Counted from the first letter of the stretch, positions 45,281-58,129 are shown. The stretch: DNA of 64,000 nt from Bemisia tabaci (GCF_918797505.1 NC_092802.1:6653480-6717479), one strand, 5' to 3'. Translations and numbers: made by a program. Notes: generated by a model not told the origin, from the letters alone.

Positions 45281-46487
45281 TAGTCAGGGTTGGACTCTTA
45301 GTCGTTCCTTAAAAAGCTTCTGTCCTGAGGATAGCCCATACAGACTTCTTTTACGTATCATCAGAAAAAGAACACTTCGTGTAAAAAAAGGCTGAACTTA
45401 AAAGAAGAATTGGCTACATGAAGCACTGAAAAAGGATCTGAATTATGTTTTGTAAAAAAAAAAAAAATTGTCTCTGCGGTTAATAGAGGCTTCTTCACCA
45501 AACGCGCTGATCACTGAAACTGAAATATGCTCAATTTTTAACAAGCAGCGTCCAGTGTGCGACGCGTGAGTACTGAGGGACAGTATCATCTGTCAATGAA
45601 GGCGCTCCCACTTGCCTTAGGAATCATCGTTTTCGGGTGCTGCCTGGTGTGTCCATTCGCACTTTGCGTGAATGAGAGTCTGTTGTGGTTCCCCGGATTT
45701 TAATTATTTGCTCCTTTACAGTCGTCAACGCGAATCAGGAGTGACAAGATGAAGATTCTGATCGATCTGGCCTGGTAAAAGCTGAGACGTTGGCTCTTCG
45801 ATGGATTCTGCTACAAAGATTATGAGCGAAAGAATAACCCGAATACCAAGCATGGCGGTTTACAATTGGGGGGCTTGGAGGAAAAGGCGCGTAAGTGCAG
45901 TTTCTGCAATCTCGAGAAATACGTGATTGAAGTTTCGAAATTATTGCATGGATCCTTATAGCGGAAAAAAAGTTCAAACTGATTTTTTGATGCTTAAAAA
46001 TTGGAATTTTGGAGCGAAGTTTTCACCGAGTATGCGTTAACACCAGTGATACTTGTGAAATTATTAATATCTCAATTTCTTCAAAAATTGTACCTATGCG
46101 CCTTTTCCTCCAAGCACCTCAATTTTTACGGGGTAGTTAATAATTTACACTGCCATTAGTCGTCATCATTTTTTCATATTTTGAAAATACATCTTTGCTT
46201 TTAACCTATTGTAGTTTCATCGATAAGTATTCGTAGTGTTAGTAGTTTATAGAATCTCTGCGAAAATGGGTATAAAATCCGTGAGGCCTAGTGCAAAAAG
46301 AAAACACTTATGCTCTACTTACATTGGGTTATACACAACACTACCATGCAGACTGCACAGAATTCATGTCATTCTTATGTTCATAGTCTTAAATTATATA
46401 GCTACCAACATGTACTTTTAGAGAGGTGCCAATTTTGCGACCGGAAATCACAATTTAAGGAGATTCATTTTTCAAATTAGTTAATTT
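45281..46487. other. No gene; one weak foldback
   Basis: GCTTGGAGGAAAAGGCGC near 45880 pairs with its inverse near 46090-46120. Otherwise nothing recognised. Confidence 0.35.
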
Positions 46488-46865
46488 TTGTTTTCTTCTT
46501 TTCCTTACGCTCCTTCTTTTTCCTCTTTTGATTATTTTGTTCTTCATCTTTTCTACCTCCTATCCTTCTGGCCCCTCTTCGGTTACTTCTTCTATCTCAT
46601 CTCCTTTTTTTCCACTTCTATTTCTCTTCATTTCAATGTCTATCACGCCTATGATGTCTCTAATGACCCATCCAAGGTAGTTTGTATCAGCAAAATGTTA
46701 CAGGATTGTTATAAGAATAATACAGCATTTTATTAGTCAAGTATTTTTTTTCTTTACTCATATTAATTGTTTTTAAATTATTTCACCATTGGGAGTACTA
46801 GCACCCATTCCTACATGACGAGTTAACGGACGGGCTCGGGTTAAACCTTTAAATCCTTCTTAATA

Positions 46866-47125
46866 ATTCGTCACCTTTCGGTTAAATTATCGCAAGCGCC
46901 ATGCAAAGTTTCAAAATTTCCGCCGCTATTTTATTTTTTTAAAGACAATTTCTTGGTTGAAACTGTTTGAAAACACTGAATTATTTCGGCAGCACAAAGA
47001 AAGTTCAGCGAAATTTTCCGATACCTTTATTGAACAATATATCTGTAAAAGAATAGAATGGCGGCGGAAATTTTTGAATGTCGCATGGCGCTTGTCATTC
47101 TATAGCCGGAAGGTGACAATATCAA
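46866..47125. mobile_element. MITE family H
   Basis: TCGTCACCTTTCGG start, CCGGAAGGTGACAAT end, AATTTCCGCCGC arms. Confidence 0.7.
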
Positions 47126-47367
47126 TATTGCCAAAAGTAAACGCGCTTTAAAATATCCCTTAAAAGCAACGCCTTTTCAATGCTTCTCTCGAAGGCAGTT
47201 TATAAACATGTAAATGAAGAGAAAAAAACCAGTTGAACTTAATTTAATGTTTTATCACTTTCAATGACAAGAAATATGGCATACAGATTGCGAACACTCC
47301 AAAATTTTGCGTTGAAAAAACACAACTCCGCAAGTTTGAATAATCGCGCCAAACTTTGTGGCCGACG

Positions 47368-47408
47368 TTGCGCCTTCAAACCTAGAGAGATACTACAAGC
47401 ATCGCGCG
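47368..47408 (+). repeat. Isolated diverged satellite unit
   Basis: GTTGCGCCTTCAAACCTAGA ... GATACT ... GCATCGCGC follows the 60334 satellite unit. Confidence 0.45.
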
Positions 47409-47749
47409 TCAGGTGCAATGCGCGGAAAATGCTCGGAAATTTTGAAACGTCGCATGGCGCTCGTGATGCTTTGACTGGAGGATGACGAATTAACGAGCAA
47501 TTCGCTTAGGACAAATCACTGCCTGCTAAAAATTCCGGGACCATTAAAACTTTAAAACTCTCGTGGCGGTCGCGTGTCCTACACGCTCGGAGGGGGGAAT
47601 AAAAAAACAAAAAATATAATGGGAAGAGTAACTCCTTTATAATGCGTTAAGAGACAGGGAATGGGCCTATACCCGCGAATGGGTGACGATTACCGCGGTC
47701 TTGAGCCCCGTCTTCGTTGGGCCCTAATCCGCACTTCGTCGTCTTCCTA

Positions 47750-47846
47750 GCATAAGGGCGTAACTACACTTCGAGATGAACCCTGTTGTCCATATAACTT
47801 AATGCTTTCCCTGGCTCATCTTTGAATGTAGTTATGCCCTTATGTC
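47750..47846. repeat. Short inverted repeat
   Basis: GCATAAGGGCGTAACTACA pairs with TGTAGTTATGCCCTTATG. Confidence 0.65.
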
Positions 47847-48104
47847 AGCCAAGTGACGACTTAAGTGCCGAGCCGACGTCTCCTCGTTGGAATGAGAATG
47901 AATCGCCCCTATGCGCCGACTCTATTGCTTTTATCACTCGTTTCAATTAGATAAATTACCATTTAATTTTTTGTGCAGTTTTTTCATCCCCCTCGAGACC
48001 GCTACACTTCAACCACCTGGCGACTGACTTACCGCACTCTGCTTTTCGTCAACTAGAGCGGTCGTCTGCTGCGCGGTGGTGTCACCTTGTCCTTTATTTT
48101 ATCT

Positions 48105-48395
48105 TGAAGGGAGGAAAGGGAGCTCCAGATTTTTCCCTCGTCTTCTTCCCTTTTTCCTTCCTTTTCTCTCTCTCTTCTCTTCTCCTTCCTTTCCTATTTT
48201 CTATCCTTTCCCTTTCGATTTCCTCCCTCCTCCTCTATTTACGCTTTCTATTTCCTTCTTCCAAACTTTGTTCCTAATTTTCTTCTCATCTCACTTATCC
48301 TCCCTCCTCTTTTTTCACTTCACCTTCCTCCACTCTTTTCTCCTCTCCTTCTACTCTTTCCGCTTCTGATTCCTCTCCTATTCTCCCCCCCCTCC
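48105..48395 (+). repeat. Polypyrimidine tract of about 290 bp
   Basis: Almost pure C/T on the plus strand after about 48130. The ORF in it is low complexity. Confidence 0.85.
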
Positions 48396-48584
48396 TAAAA
48401 ATTCCTTAAAACTTGGATTTTTCCGGAAAATGCGGGGATCTAGGGATTTTTTTGACGACGGGTTGTTTCTGGAGGGAAATTTTACAAGAAAATCAGTGAA
48501 ACCACTTTTAAAATCTCAAATTGCTGTATGAATGGAGTTATGAGCTTTTAAAGTTTCGATCTCTCGTATTGACTCGATCCACTG

Positions 48585-49016
48585 CAGTGTTCGAAACTCA
48601 CAGGCGCCAACGCGCTAAATGCGCCTAAAAAAATCGGCCATGGCACCTAAAAAATGAAGGCTCTGCGCCAACGTGACCCCTAAAAACTGCCCCCTAAAAA
48701 TCTGGATTTTCACAGGAAGTCACATAAAGAAAGAAAAACAAATCTATTTGAATTGAAAAAACTCAGAATTTTCAGGACAACAAGTGTAAGCTTTTTCTAT
48801 TCTTCACGATTTCGTTCTTAGTGCTTTTGTCTTCCCCATGTTACAGCTACTTACTAGTTCTGTTACGAAAACATCTTGCGTCTAACTTTTCACTAAATGC
48901 GCCGTAATATATAGGCAAAAAGTCAATTTGGCCTCTAAAAATCTTCAATGGCGCCTAAAAATCGGGCTTGATGCGCCACATGGCTCCTAAAACTCAAAGG
49001 TGAGTTTCGAACACTG
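48585..49016. mobile_element. hAT-like foldback
   Basis: CAGTGTTCGAAACTCA ... TGAGTTTCGAACACTG ends, repeated GCGCC(T)AA motifs inside. No clear 8-bp duplication. Confidence 0.6.
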
Positions 49017-49438
49017 GACACAAAATACCTCCTTTGAGGTCAAAATTGTCCGCGGAAGAACGAAATCCTCCTCAGGACAATTTATTTTGACTAGGGTTCA
49101 GTTTACCTCTGTATTGCTTTGTGTTTTCACATATTGATGGTTTGACAACATCGGAAATACCACAGACGACTCATTTTGACGAGGAGTTGAGCGATAATTG
49201 AGGGGGCCAGCCGACAACACTGTTGGTATGCATTCTCCCCCATTGCTGATGCCCATTCCGATGCAATGTTGAATACTCACCGTGTTGCCGCTTTTTCACC
49301 AAAATATACGATTTTTTCATGAGGCTCAATTGGCACAGGGATAGGGGTCCAGGGCATCGCTCGGCAAGTATACATCTGGCCTCTCAAATAAACTCGTCAG
49401 TTTTAGTTTTATGAAAGCAACAGTTTACGTTCCTCGAG
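49017..49438. other. No feature recognised
   Basis: No gene or repeat seen. Confidence 0.3.
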
Positions 49439-50121
49439 CAGTGTTCCCAGATGCCGGAGATCTCCGGCATTTTCGAAAAATCTCCGGCAGTCTCCGACAT
49501 CTTCGGCTTTTTCGAAAAAACTCCGGCAAAATTTTTTCTTCAGAATCTCCGGCATTTTCATGAAGTTTCCGGCATTTTGATAAAAAAAACTCCGGCTACT
49601 TCTTCAATTGGAGCTAGAAATTTATCTGCAGATTGCTTACCCCGTGACGTAGGTCGATACAACATGGCGTCGATATTCCAGCAAAATCCGGAATTCGTAA
49701 TATTAAAAACGGACCATAACGTGCGATTTTTTTTTTGCTTAAATGAACACTTGAAATAATTTCAAAAACTCTAAATGGACAGAATTTTTCCATAAATTAC
49801 ACCATTTCCAAGAAAATCAATGATAAAAATCGTCCGTAACGACCTACGTCATCAAAGAAATTAAAGATGTCCGAAGTACAAACACCACCTTTTTTTATCT
49901 CTATGATCGATACCAACATTTGATCCGTTACACTATCGATAGGTTTCTACTATTGGAGGCGATGCAGTCAGCAAAAACATCTATTTTCACTGGTATTTCT
50001 CCAAAAAAAAAAATGTGTTTTTTAGAATCTCCGGAATTTTTTTTTTGGAAATCTCCGGCATATCGGTAAAAAACTCCGGCTTTTTTTCAAAGGGTCTCCG
50101 GCATTTCATCTGGGAACACTG
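49439..50121. mobile_element. hAT-type non-autonomous element, 8-bp duplication
   Basis: CAGTGTTCCCAGATG ... CATCTGGGAACACTG ends, flanked by TCCTCGAG (49431) and CCCTCGAG (50122). Many CTCCGGCAT motifs inside each end. An element I copy sits in the middle (about 49640-49920). Confidence 0.8.
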
Positions 50122-50308
50122 CCCTCGAGTTACTGGACTCGCGTATATTGTTCGTCTCTCAATTTAGTGGAGACTCTAGCGAAATAGGTTCCGAATTTAT
50201 CTTCACACGATTATATTGACGTTGTTAGTTTAAAAAAGCACTGCATCCACCAGTCCCTTCACTGACCACCCGTACAAGCTCGGGTCACCAATTTTGAAAG
50301 CCTTAATT

Positions 50309-50474
50309 CCAGTGGCGTGGCGTGAATTGCGATATATCGATTGTTATGCCATTTAAACCTATGGAAAAGGATCGATATATAGGATGTTCGCAGCGAACAC
50401 CTAAATAATCGATCCTTTACCATAGATTTAAATGGCTTAACAATCGATACATCGCAATTCACGCCGCGCCACCG
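50309..50474. mobile_element. MITE family B
   Basis: CCAGTGGCGTGGCGTGAATT start; inverse at the end. Confidence 0.75.
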
Positions 50475-50529
50475 CTTAAATTGTCGTGGAGATGGCTTAG
50501 AGTTTCGTTTCCACGTTCAAAATGGAAGC

Positions 50530-50740
50530 TGTGAGGATATCGTCACCCTCCGGCTAAAATATCACAAGGGGCATGCAACGTTTCAAAATTTCCGCAGCTA
50601 TTTTATTTTTTACGGAAAAATTGTTCAACGAAGCTGTCCGAAAATTTCACTGGATTTCCTTTGGCTGCCGAAATAATTCAGTGAAATTTTGAAACAGATT
50701 CAACCAACAAAACATCGCATGGCGCTTGTGATTGACTAAA
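50530..50740. mobile_element. MITE family H, partial
   Basis: CGTCACCCTCCGGCTAAAAT start; the end is only partly kept (CATCGCATGGCGCTTGTGAT). Confidence 0.6.
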
Positions 50741-51079
50741 TGAGAAAACGTGTGAAAAGTGGAAATTCAAAATCAGTGGGTAAGCGCCTGGTAAAACGCC
50801 GTCAGTCGGTGTTGCTAAAATTTTGAATTGTATCCCTCTCAATGTACATGCATACAGCTTTCACAAAGCTCTCTGGCGCTCTGCGACACCCAACCGACAA
50901 AATACGCTGTCCTCCCACAGACTCTCAGGGAGTTGGCACCCCCTCATTTTTTGCAAAAGCACCTGTAGTCATCCTTTTACTAGGCGTCCCTTTCATCTCC
51001 CTCTAAGAAGAACCCAATCAAGCATCCTCTTTTGCAGCCTTTCTCCTGTGATCCTGTTAACATGTCCATACCACAGACA

Positions 51080-51154
51080 AGCCGTTTGGCCATGACGTCG
51101 CGACGTCATGGCCAAACGGCTAAATTTCGGCTAAATCGTATTCGCGAATACGAT
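51080..51154. repeat. Two adjacent perfect palindromes
   Basis: 51080-51121 is a perfect 42-base palindrome centred on TGACGTCGCGACGTCA; 51135-51154 (ATCGTATTCGCGAATACGAT) is a perfect 20-base one. Confidence 0.9.
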
Positions 51155-51331
51155 GTCATTTTAGATTTCCATCATCTGACGCACTGTATCATCATAGATC
51201 CGATTTCCTCTTAAAAATTTCTGTCGAGCCCCTCCAGAAATCTACCTCCGTTGCACTTAGAACCAAGTATCCTCAATATAAAAGAATCCGGCTGGGGATC
51301 GGGCTCGCACACTGGGAAAAAAAACACCAAA

Positions 51332-51650
51332 GATAGGGAACCAAAGACAGGGAACAAATACATTGACAGGAGGGCTGCCACCTAATTCGGGACTCTAAAA
51401 CTGAAATCACGGCAACCCTGTCAATGTATTTGCTCCCCGTATTTGCATGGAGAGTTTGTCTTGATGTAGAAGTGGACTCTCAGGATAGCGTGGGATATCC
51501 CCTCCATTTCGGCCTCAACTTGAGAGCTTTTTTTTGAGCTTGGGAGTTAATTTGAGAGGAAACCAGTAGCACCATCGTGTTTCTCGCGAACTTTCACATA
51601 AAAATCAACAGTCAAATCGCAAATTCCTCACACATGCAACATCTCCATTG
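51332..51650. mobile_element. Foldback G, right half
   Basis: Follows 13330-13625 through to CACACATGCAACATCTCCAT; the left arm is missing. Confidence 0.65.
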
Positions 51651-51819
51651 AATGTCGATAGGGCAGTGACGAACCTCTGCAAATTTCGTGATTTCCTCCA
51701 GAAGTGCACGATTCTTACGGTATTTTCCTGTTATCGGCCCCACTAATATTGGCACTTTCCTTTGACGCAGGCATTTCTCTACAAGCTGCAAATCTCAGTC
51801 CGGGGATTTGACAACAGCG

Positions 51820-52210
51820 CGACGAGGGGCGGTGCGCGGCGCGCGGAGGGCAGATGGGCAGATGTTCTATAAAAACCATCTATAAAAATAGTCCTGGCGG
51901 AGAAGGTGGCCGAGGGTCCGGGTGGGGGGGGGGGGGGGGGGGGGGGGGGGAGCGGCTCGGCACAAAAGGAGCAGAACCAGGACTTGGGACTCGCGGCCGG
52001 AGGCAGGACGCAGGAGAGAAGGATAGCGAGAGGAGGACCCTCTGAAAAGTGTAGCACCACCAGGCGGCGCGCGGCGCGGCCGGCGTGGCGCTCCTGGCTT
52101 CGCGCATTGTTGCCGAGCTCGTGTCGTACTCATTCATTATTCATGGGCGTCGCCGGCGCGCGGCGCCCTCTGCCCAACTTCATTGACCTAGTGACGCGGG
52201 TCGCCGAATG
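51820..52210. promoter_or_regulatory. CpG-rich patch with TATA-like motifs
   Basis: GC-rich with many CG dinucleotides (GGCGGCGCGCGGCGCGGCC), two CTATAAAAA motifs at 51868 and 51883 and a poly-G of about 26 at 51925. May be a promoter; no exon recognised. Confidence 0.35.
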
Positions 52211-52309
52211 ATCATACCCGGTTTTCGCGGGTGATGTCATCAGTTCCGCCCAGAGACAAATCGGTATGTTACGCACGAGATATACAGACAACCGAGAGGA
52301 CTACATGGA

Positions 52310-52930
52310 CAGAATTAGAGTCCCTTTATACTGAGAGTTAGGACACCCCCCCCCCCCTTATGGAATCACACACGGAGAAAAAAACTTCGTGCGTGGGACC
52401 CGAAGTTTAGGTCACATGGATCTCTGAAGTTTTCGGATTGAGCATCTGAACACTGAAGGTCTAGCTGCCGAAGTTCAGGTCTGACATCTGAAGTACTTCA
52501 GTTCTTACATCTGGGAGAACCGAAGTTTTTCGGATGTGAAAACCGAAGTACTTCAGACGTAAAATCCGAACCTGAACAGCTATATAGACCTTAAGTGTTC
52601 GGATGCTCAATCTGAAAACTTCAGAGATCCAAATGACCAAAACTTCGGGTCCCACGCACGAGGTTTTTTTCTCCGTGCAAACGGGAATAAAGATTACACA
52701 AATTGATAATTTTTCAAAACCTTTGATCGGCTCATTCTCAAATTCCTTTCTTTGTTCCTTCTCTCATTCCGTTCGTTTCTTGCCGAACCCGTAATTCCCC
52801 GGTCCATTGCAGATTATAATCTTTGCAAAATCATCTTGCATATCTATATATCAGGTATTATCTTTGCATCATTGGTGAAAATATAATCTTTATTCCCGTT
52901 TGTGACACTGTAAAGGCCTGAAATACGGGC
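52310..52930. mobile_element. Element K with an inserted palindrome
   Basis: AGAGTCCCTTTATACTGAGA end and (A)AACGGGAATAAAGATTAC blocks match 62445-62755. A CACGGAGAAAAAAACTTCG palindrome with repeated CCGAAGTT motifs (52373-52677) interrupts it. Confidence 0.65.
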
Positions 52931-53787
52931 AGGGTCGGACTGGCTCGCATCTGAGGGCGTAGACCCTTAGCTGGTTAAAGGGGCATAATGTAATATTTCC
53001 TAGTAGGGCATCTACCCTACGTGGAGAGGGGTTCAGAAAATTTTGGCAGAGCAGCACAAGTTTACGCTATTTTCAGACTCAAAGTTTATTAATCGTACAG
53101 AGCAAAAATTGCAAAATTGAACGTATTGAAGTAACCGACAGACTTCTGAAATTAAGAAAACATAAAAAAATTAAAGCCACTAGACGCATCCAAGCACCGT
53201 TATTTCTAAAAAAACCGAGCCAGTGATGTGGTTTACACGAGCTTACGACGTGGGTCTGCAAATCTATCCTGAAAAAGAATCAGACAAGAAACTGAAAAAA
53301 GAAGAAAGATAACGGGTATCAACACAGCCGAAGATAGGACAGACGTATTCTGGCCTCTTTTTTAACTTTTCTTCCGAAACACCTCGTCGGCAGCATATAA
53401 CAGAGCATTGAGAACTCACCCCAGATAAGACAGGAATATTTAGCCAATATTTAAACAATATTGTTTTGGTATTTATGCAAACATTGGGCCAATATTGGTT
53501 AAATATTGAGCCAATGTTAAAATCGTACACCATCTTTCCTTTTGGCGTAAATACTGTGTCAATACTTTGGCTGAGAATACTGTGCCAGTACTTCAAAGGG
53601 AAAGTATTTGGATATCAATATTGAGACAATACTACACCAATATTGAATCAATTTAAGGGTTCGCAGCTAGGGGATGGTGGAAAAGGGTTAATTGTGGAAA
53701 TAATTTTAGAAACCATGAAAAATAAAAATAATGAAACCACTGGGAGGTTATTGAATCGATTTTGCAGATTAGAAATTTTTCGTCCAC

Positions 53788-53860
53788 CTTGGGGATTGAA
53801 CCCGGGACCTACCTAACACTAACCGACGACCCTACCGATTGAGCTTCACTAGACGATGCA
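53788..53860 (-). repeat. tRNA-derived SINE-like segment
   Basis: Minus strand has an A-box-like AAGCTCAATCGG and a perfect B box GGTTCAATCCC, 43 bases apart as in tRNA genes. The acceptor stem does not pair, so a SINE head or tRNA pseudogene, not a working tRNA. Confidence 0.6.
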
Positions 53861-53934
53861 TTTAGGTGACTTAAAACCGCTATTTAACGTCGAGTTGGAC
53901 GGGCAACTAGGATATTTTCCATCTGCCTGGATTT

Positions 53935-54415
53935 GTCCGTGTATTTATTTTACTTTTTACTTTACTATATTTTTTAAATTTATTTTTTTACTTTGTTTTA
54001 TTTCCTTGCTGACTCTATTTTTTTCTTCACTCTATTTTTTTTTTTTTTCAAGCACTTCATTTTTTTTCTTTAATTATTTACTTCTTATTCCTTTACTTTG
54101 TTTTGTTTTACTGTAATTTATTTTAATACTTCATCATAATTTTTTTGACTTCAGTTAATTCTTTAAATTCATTCTATTCTTTAACCTCATTTAGTTTTTT
54201 CCCTTATACTTATTTTTTTCTTCATCTCAGTTTTTTTACTTCATCTCCTTGCTCCCTCTAATGTTTTACTTCAGTTTAGTCTTTGACTTCATTTTATCAT
54301 TAATTTGATTTACTTCATTTTATTTCTCTTCTTTTGTCTCTGTTATTCTATTATTTCCACCATTCTATTATTTTATTTATTTTTTTCTCTTTAAATTTTT
54401 CATCGACATTCTGAG
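53935..54415 (+). repeat. T-rich low-complexity tract
   Basis: TTTTATTTCATTTTTTACTT-like sequence for nearly 500 bases. Confidence 0.85.
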
Positions 54416-55573
54416 ATGCATTTTGCATTTGATTGCAGTTTGATGTCTTCCTCATAAAGACTATGCAGGTGCGATTGCCATAATCTCACAGCTGCACAGC
54501 TACTAAGTGCAAGTTCTACAGGAGACCAATAAGCACACGAGATCAAGAATTTCTTCTTCAGTTGAATTTAAATGTTTCATTTGAAATTTGAAAAATAAAA
54601 AATAAACAACCAGATGTGAATGAATGATAACATTCTCATTCAATGATAATATTCACAACAGTACATGAACTACAAACGAAACAAAAAAAGAAATAAACTG
54701 AGATCACGCGCAAATACATTGAAAATGACCTCAAGGAGGTGGAAATTCAACAATTTCTTGGGAGGCAAAAAAATATATATTATATTATATTATATTAAAT
54801 TTGACCACAACTGCAATAACCTTTATGAATAATAAGGTTGAAAATAATGGATAATTGTTCAGAAAGAACACATTTGAGCTACGTCTTAAATCTAAGCCTT
54901 ATTATGTTTAATACTTTTCGTTATGGGCAGGCATTTAGTATGATGACTTATACCGATTAGGATATCGAAAATATTTTAAAAATATTTTGAATAGCAGTAT
55001 TATTGTTTAAAATATTTTCAAAATATTTGAAAATACTTACCAATGCATTACTGTCTTTTACAATGTTTTTAAAAGATATAATAAATATTTTGAATATAAA
55101 TATTATATGTACTGATATTTTAAAAATACTCTCACGATATAAATTTTTACAGTATTGAAATACAAATATTTTGAAAATATTTTTATGATGTTTTGGGTAA
55201 ACATATTATTTTTAAAAATACTAAATGATGATTCTTTAAATATTTTCTAAAAAAATAATTTTGATTATAATATTATCAAAATATTGTCAGTATTGAGTAA
55301 ATATTGCGACAGTACTGACAATATTTGCCCAATATTGTAAAAATATTATGTCTTATCTGGGACGCTTCGCGCCATCGCGCCTTCAATTTTTCAGATGCAG
55401 CATGGACGTCCATCAAGTACGAATAGTTGTATCTCTGCGCCGTCGTTAACGTGCATCCTTTCCCTCGCTTTAGCTCCACGTTGTGTTTGTTTTGTTTGTA
55501 TTTGTCTTATTCGTAATATGATTCTTCAAACTATTAGCAGAGAGCAGAGCATTGCGAGTTCACGACTCTTCAC

Positions 55574-55574
<1 letters not shown>

Positions 55575-55610
<36 letters not shown>
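55575..55610 (+). repeat. Poly-T run
   Basis: About 34 consecutive T, directly before a family N MITE. Confidence 0.9.
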
Positions 55611-55611
55611 A

Positions 55612-55860
55612 TAGAGTTAGCAGAGAGGAACCGAGCCACATAAGATATTCCCAAATTTAACTGGGCAAATTAATTTTTTACATGAGATCGTTTGTGCGGA
55701 TTCCTCTGAAAATTTTAAGGAATTTGCATTGTACTACTCAGAAAATTTACTGCAATTTGCATAAAATTCTGCCCGACTGTTTTCATGTTCAAAATTAAAT
55801 TTCTCCATTAAATCTGGCAATATCTGATGTGGCTTGGTTCCTTTCTGCTTAACGCGGTCC
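55612..55860. mobile_element. MITE family N
   Basis: GAGGAACCGAGCCACAT start, CTTTCTGCTTAACGCGGTCC end. Confidence 0.7.
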
Positions 55861-57506
55861 ATGTGTAGTTCAAACTTAAGTGAAACGCAGTCTCTCTCTT
55901 TCGCTCTCATGAGTCAATCAACTACCTGTTTCTTTCTTTCTCATCTCCCAGTGATGGTTCACCGATTCATCTCCGTCACTGTCCCGTAAATCCTCTCATC
56001 CAAAAAATCAGCCCCCTCCCCCCTTTGTCTCTTTCCATTCGCAGTGTTTCTACCACTCTCTCTTACTATCTTGGTCGGTGCATCCAATTCTCTTCCTCTT
56101 GCAGCCTTTGGATCATGCGGCAGCGCTTTGTTCAGTTAATAGAACAATCCTGTCTTGAGTGTTCTGTCGGAAGATACGAACTCCATCCTACTTTTGTTTT
56201 CCTTGTTTTAACACTATTTCAACGTCCTTTTCTCCCGAATTCCTCTATATTTCTCTTTTTTTGCAAACTCGCCTCAAAACGGTTGCCGGTTTGTTTTTAG
56301 TTTTTCATTATTTTTATAAATTTATTTTTGTTTAATTTTTATTCAGTTATTTTTTCAATGCACACCTATCGTAAACACTGATTCGACAAAATCAGAAGTA
56401 ACGTAACTGCAATTTATGTTGTTTAATTCCCTCCTTTTTTTTAGAAGATCCGAGTAACCTAACACCTTTTAACTTTCCAAGAATTTCCTATGGAGTATTT
56501 AGAATGCATTCAAAAAATTTTATATTGAGGGTACTGTTTAGTTGTCTCGTAATGAACTTATGTAAAAAGTTAGGAAACTTTGACTGTAGTTTGACGGACT
56601 CTGATTAAAACCATTTAATCACAAGAGTGTCTTAGTTATCTTACCGATTTTTCTATTTCAGTTTTTTTCTTCTTCAATGATTGGAAGTTCTTAAAAAAAA
56701 ATTATGATGAAGAAAAAGAGGGTCCACTCGAATTCACTTGGTCTCTCCTTCAATGATGATATTTTTACTAATTGTCTTGATGACAATCATCCTCATTAAT
56801 CTTAATTTATTCCTAGATTGCGCTCAGCTTAGTTTAACTCTCCATCCTTTAACATAATTTTAAAAGCATCATCTAAAAATCCAAGATTACCAAAGCTGAA
56901 ACATACCGCTGTACCGAACCGCGGAAACAAACTCGCGAGAACTGGGTCATTTTTGATACATGGATAACTGTTCCTTCAAGATATAAATCTATTAATATTC
57001 CACTTCTCACACACGAAACCCGATTCGTTTATTCGTACTTCGGAGGCAAGACAAATCTCGCGACAATCAGTTGGCAGCCCGTTAATGTTTCATATAAACT
57101 GTAAAGATGTTGAATTCAAGTGTGAGGATGAATTCTGAATGAGTTACGCTCCGACCTGGAGCGAACGACGCATTTCCTCTGTCGTCGGAGTGACAGTTTT
57201 ACAACCTGCAGACAACACTTTAGCCAAGGAACGTTGGGTTGTTGTCACGGCATCGTCGACGCTGGGAACTAAACATAAATCAAACGAGAAATTGGGAGCG
57301 GAAATAAATGTATCATTCCTTGCTATTCGTTTAAAAAATGGCATAGTATGGAGCCAGAGAGAAATGTTATGTATTTGCGGGTTTTTAAAGGAAAAATAAT
57401 AGGGAAAGAATAGGGAGGGTGCAGACATGTCGGTAATTTTGAGGTTTGGAGCTTTGAGAGCCCTAAAGGGCACCAAATCTATCAATTCAAATTATCCTGC
57501 GTGATG
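55861..57506. other. No gene recognised
   Basis: Short ORFs only (for example 57139-57399), with no known motif. Confidence 0.3.
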
Positions 57507-57894
57507 TGATATTGGATTGCATTTTGCAAAAAGGAATCAAGATCATTCCAATGTTGCAACATTCTTGGCCATCTTGGTTTGATTTTAGAATCTGAAGATT
57601 GGCAGTGATATTTTTTGTGTTGGAGGGTTGGCTGCCCTTTTGCGCCTTAAGAGCTCCATATTCCGACATGTCCGTACTCTCCCTACATAAGTTCTTTAGA
57701 AAAAAAAAGAATTTGCGCGAAATTTTTTTACTGCTGCATCTGACAGCTTAATGAGCTGCTTTCTTCGTATTTTTTATAATTTTTGCCTCAGTTGATATGG
57801 GAAATTGTAGAAAAATACTTTTAAATGTGAGAAAATTTGCCGCTTTGTGACGTCATCTAGCAGAATTTTCCGTTTAAACACATGTATTTCAGCC

Positions 57895-58129
57895 TACTGG
57901 AAAAAAAAAAAAACACATTGGATCTTGAGTCCAGACTCTTAAAAACATCGACAAGAAAAAATACTCTTGATTCAATCAGATTTAAACTTAAATCAAGAAC
58001 TAAGCCTCTTAATTTGAGCGGATTTCCTTTTGATTTGAGCTTAAATCCGATTGAATCAAGAGTATTTTTTCTTGTCAATGTTTGCAAGAGTCTGGACTCT
58101 AGATCAAATGTGTTTTTTTTTTCCAGTGC
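57895..58129. mobile_element. MITE family A
   Basis: TACTGG(A)n start, TTCCAGTG end; near-complete palindrome. Confidence 0.8.

Larger units (their letters stand above)
53421..55361. mobile_element. About 1.9-kb element with CCCAGATAAGACA ends
   Basis: CCCAGATAAGACA start, TGTCTTATCTGGG end, and AATATTG-rich arms. The core holds the tRNA-like segment and T-rich DNA. No transposase. Confidence 0.6.

Noticed and set aside
48076..48369. 97-residue ORF rich in Phe, Leu and Ser
   Set aside because: Translation of a polypyrimidine tract; no real domain.
51779..52211. Pro/Gly-rich ORFs on both strands
   Set aside because: They read through the poly-G/poly-C run in a CpG-rich patch.
53788..53860. 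Functional tRNA gene
   Set aside because: A and B boxes fit, but the acceptor stem does not pair.
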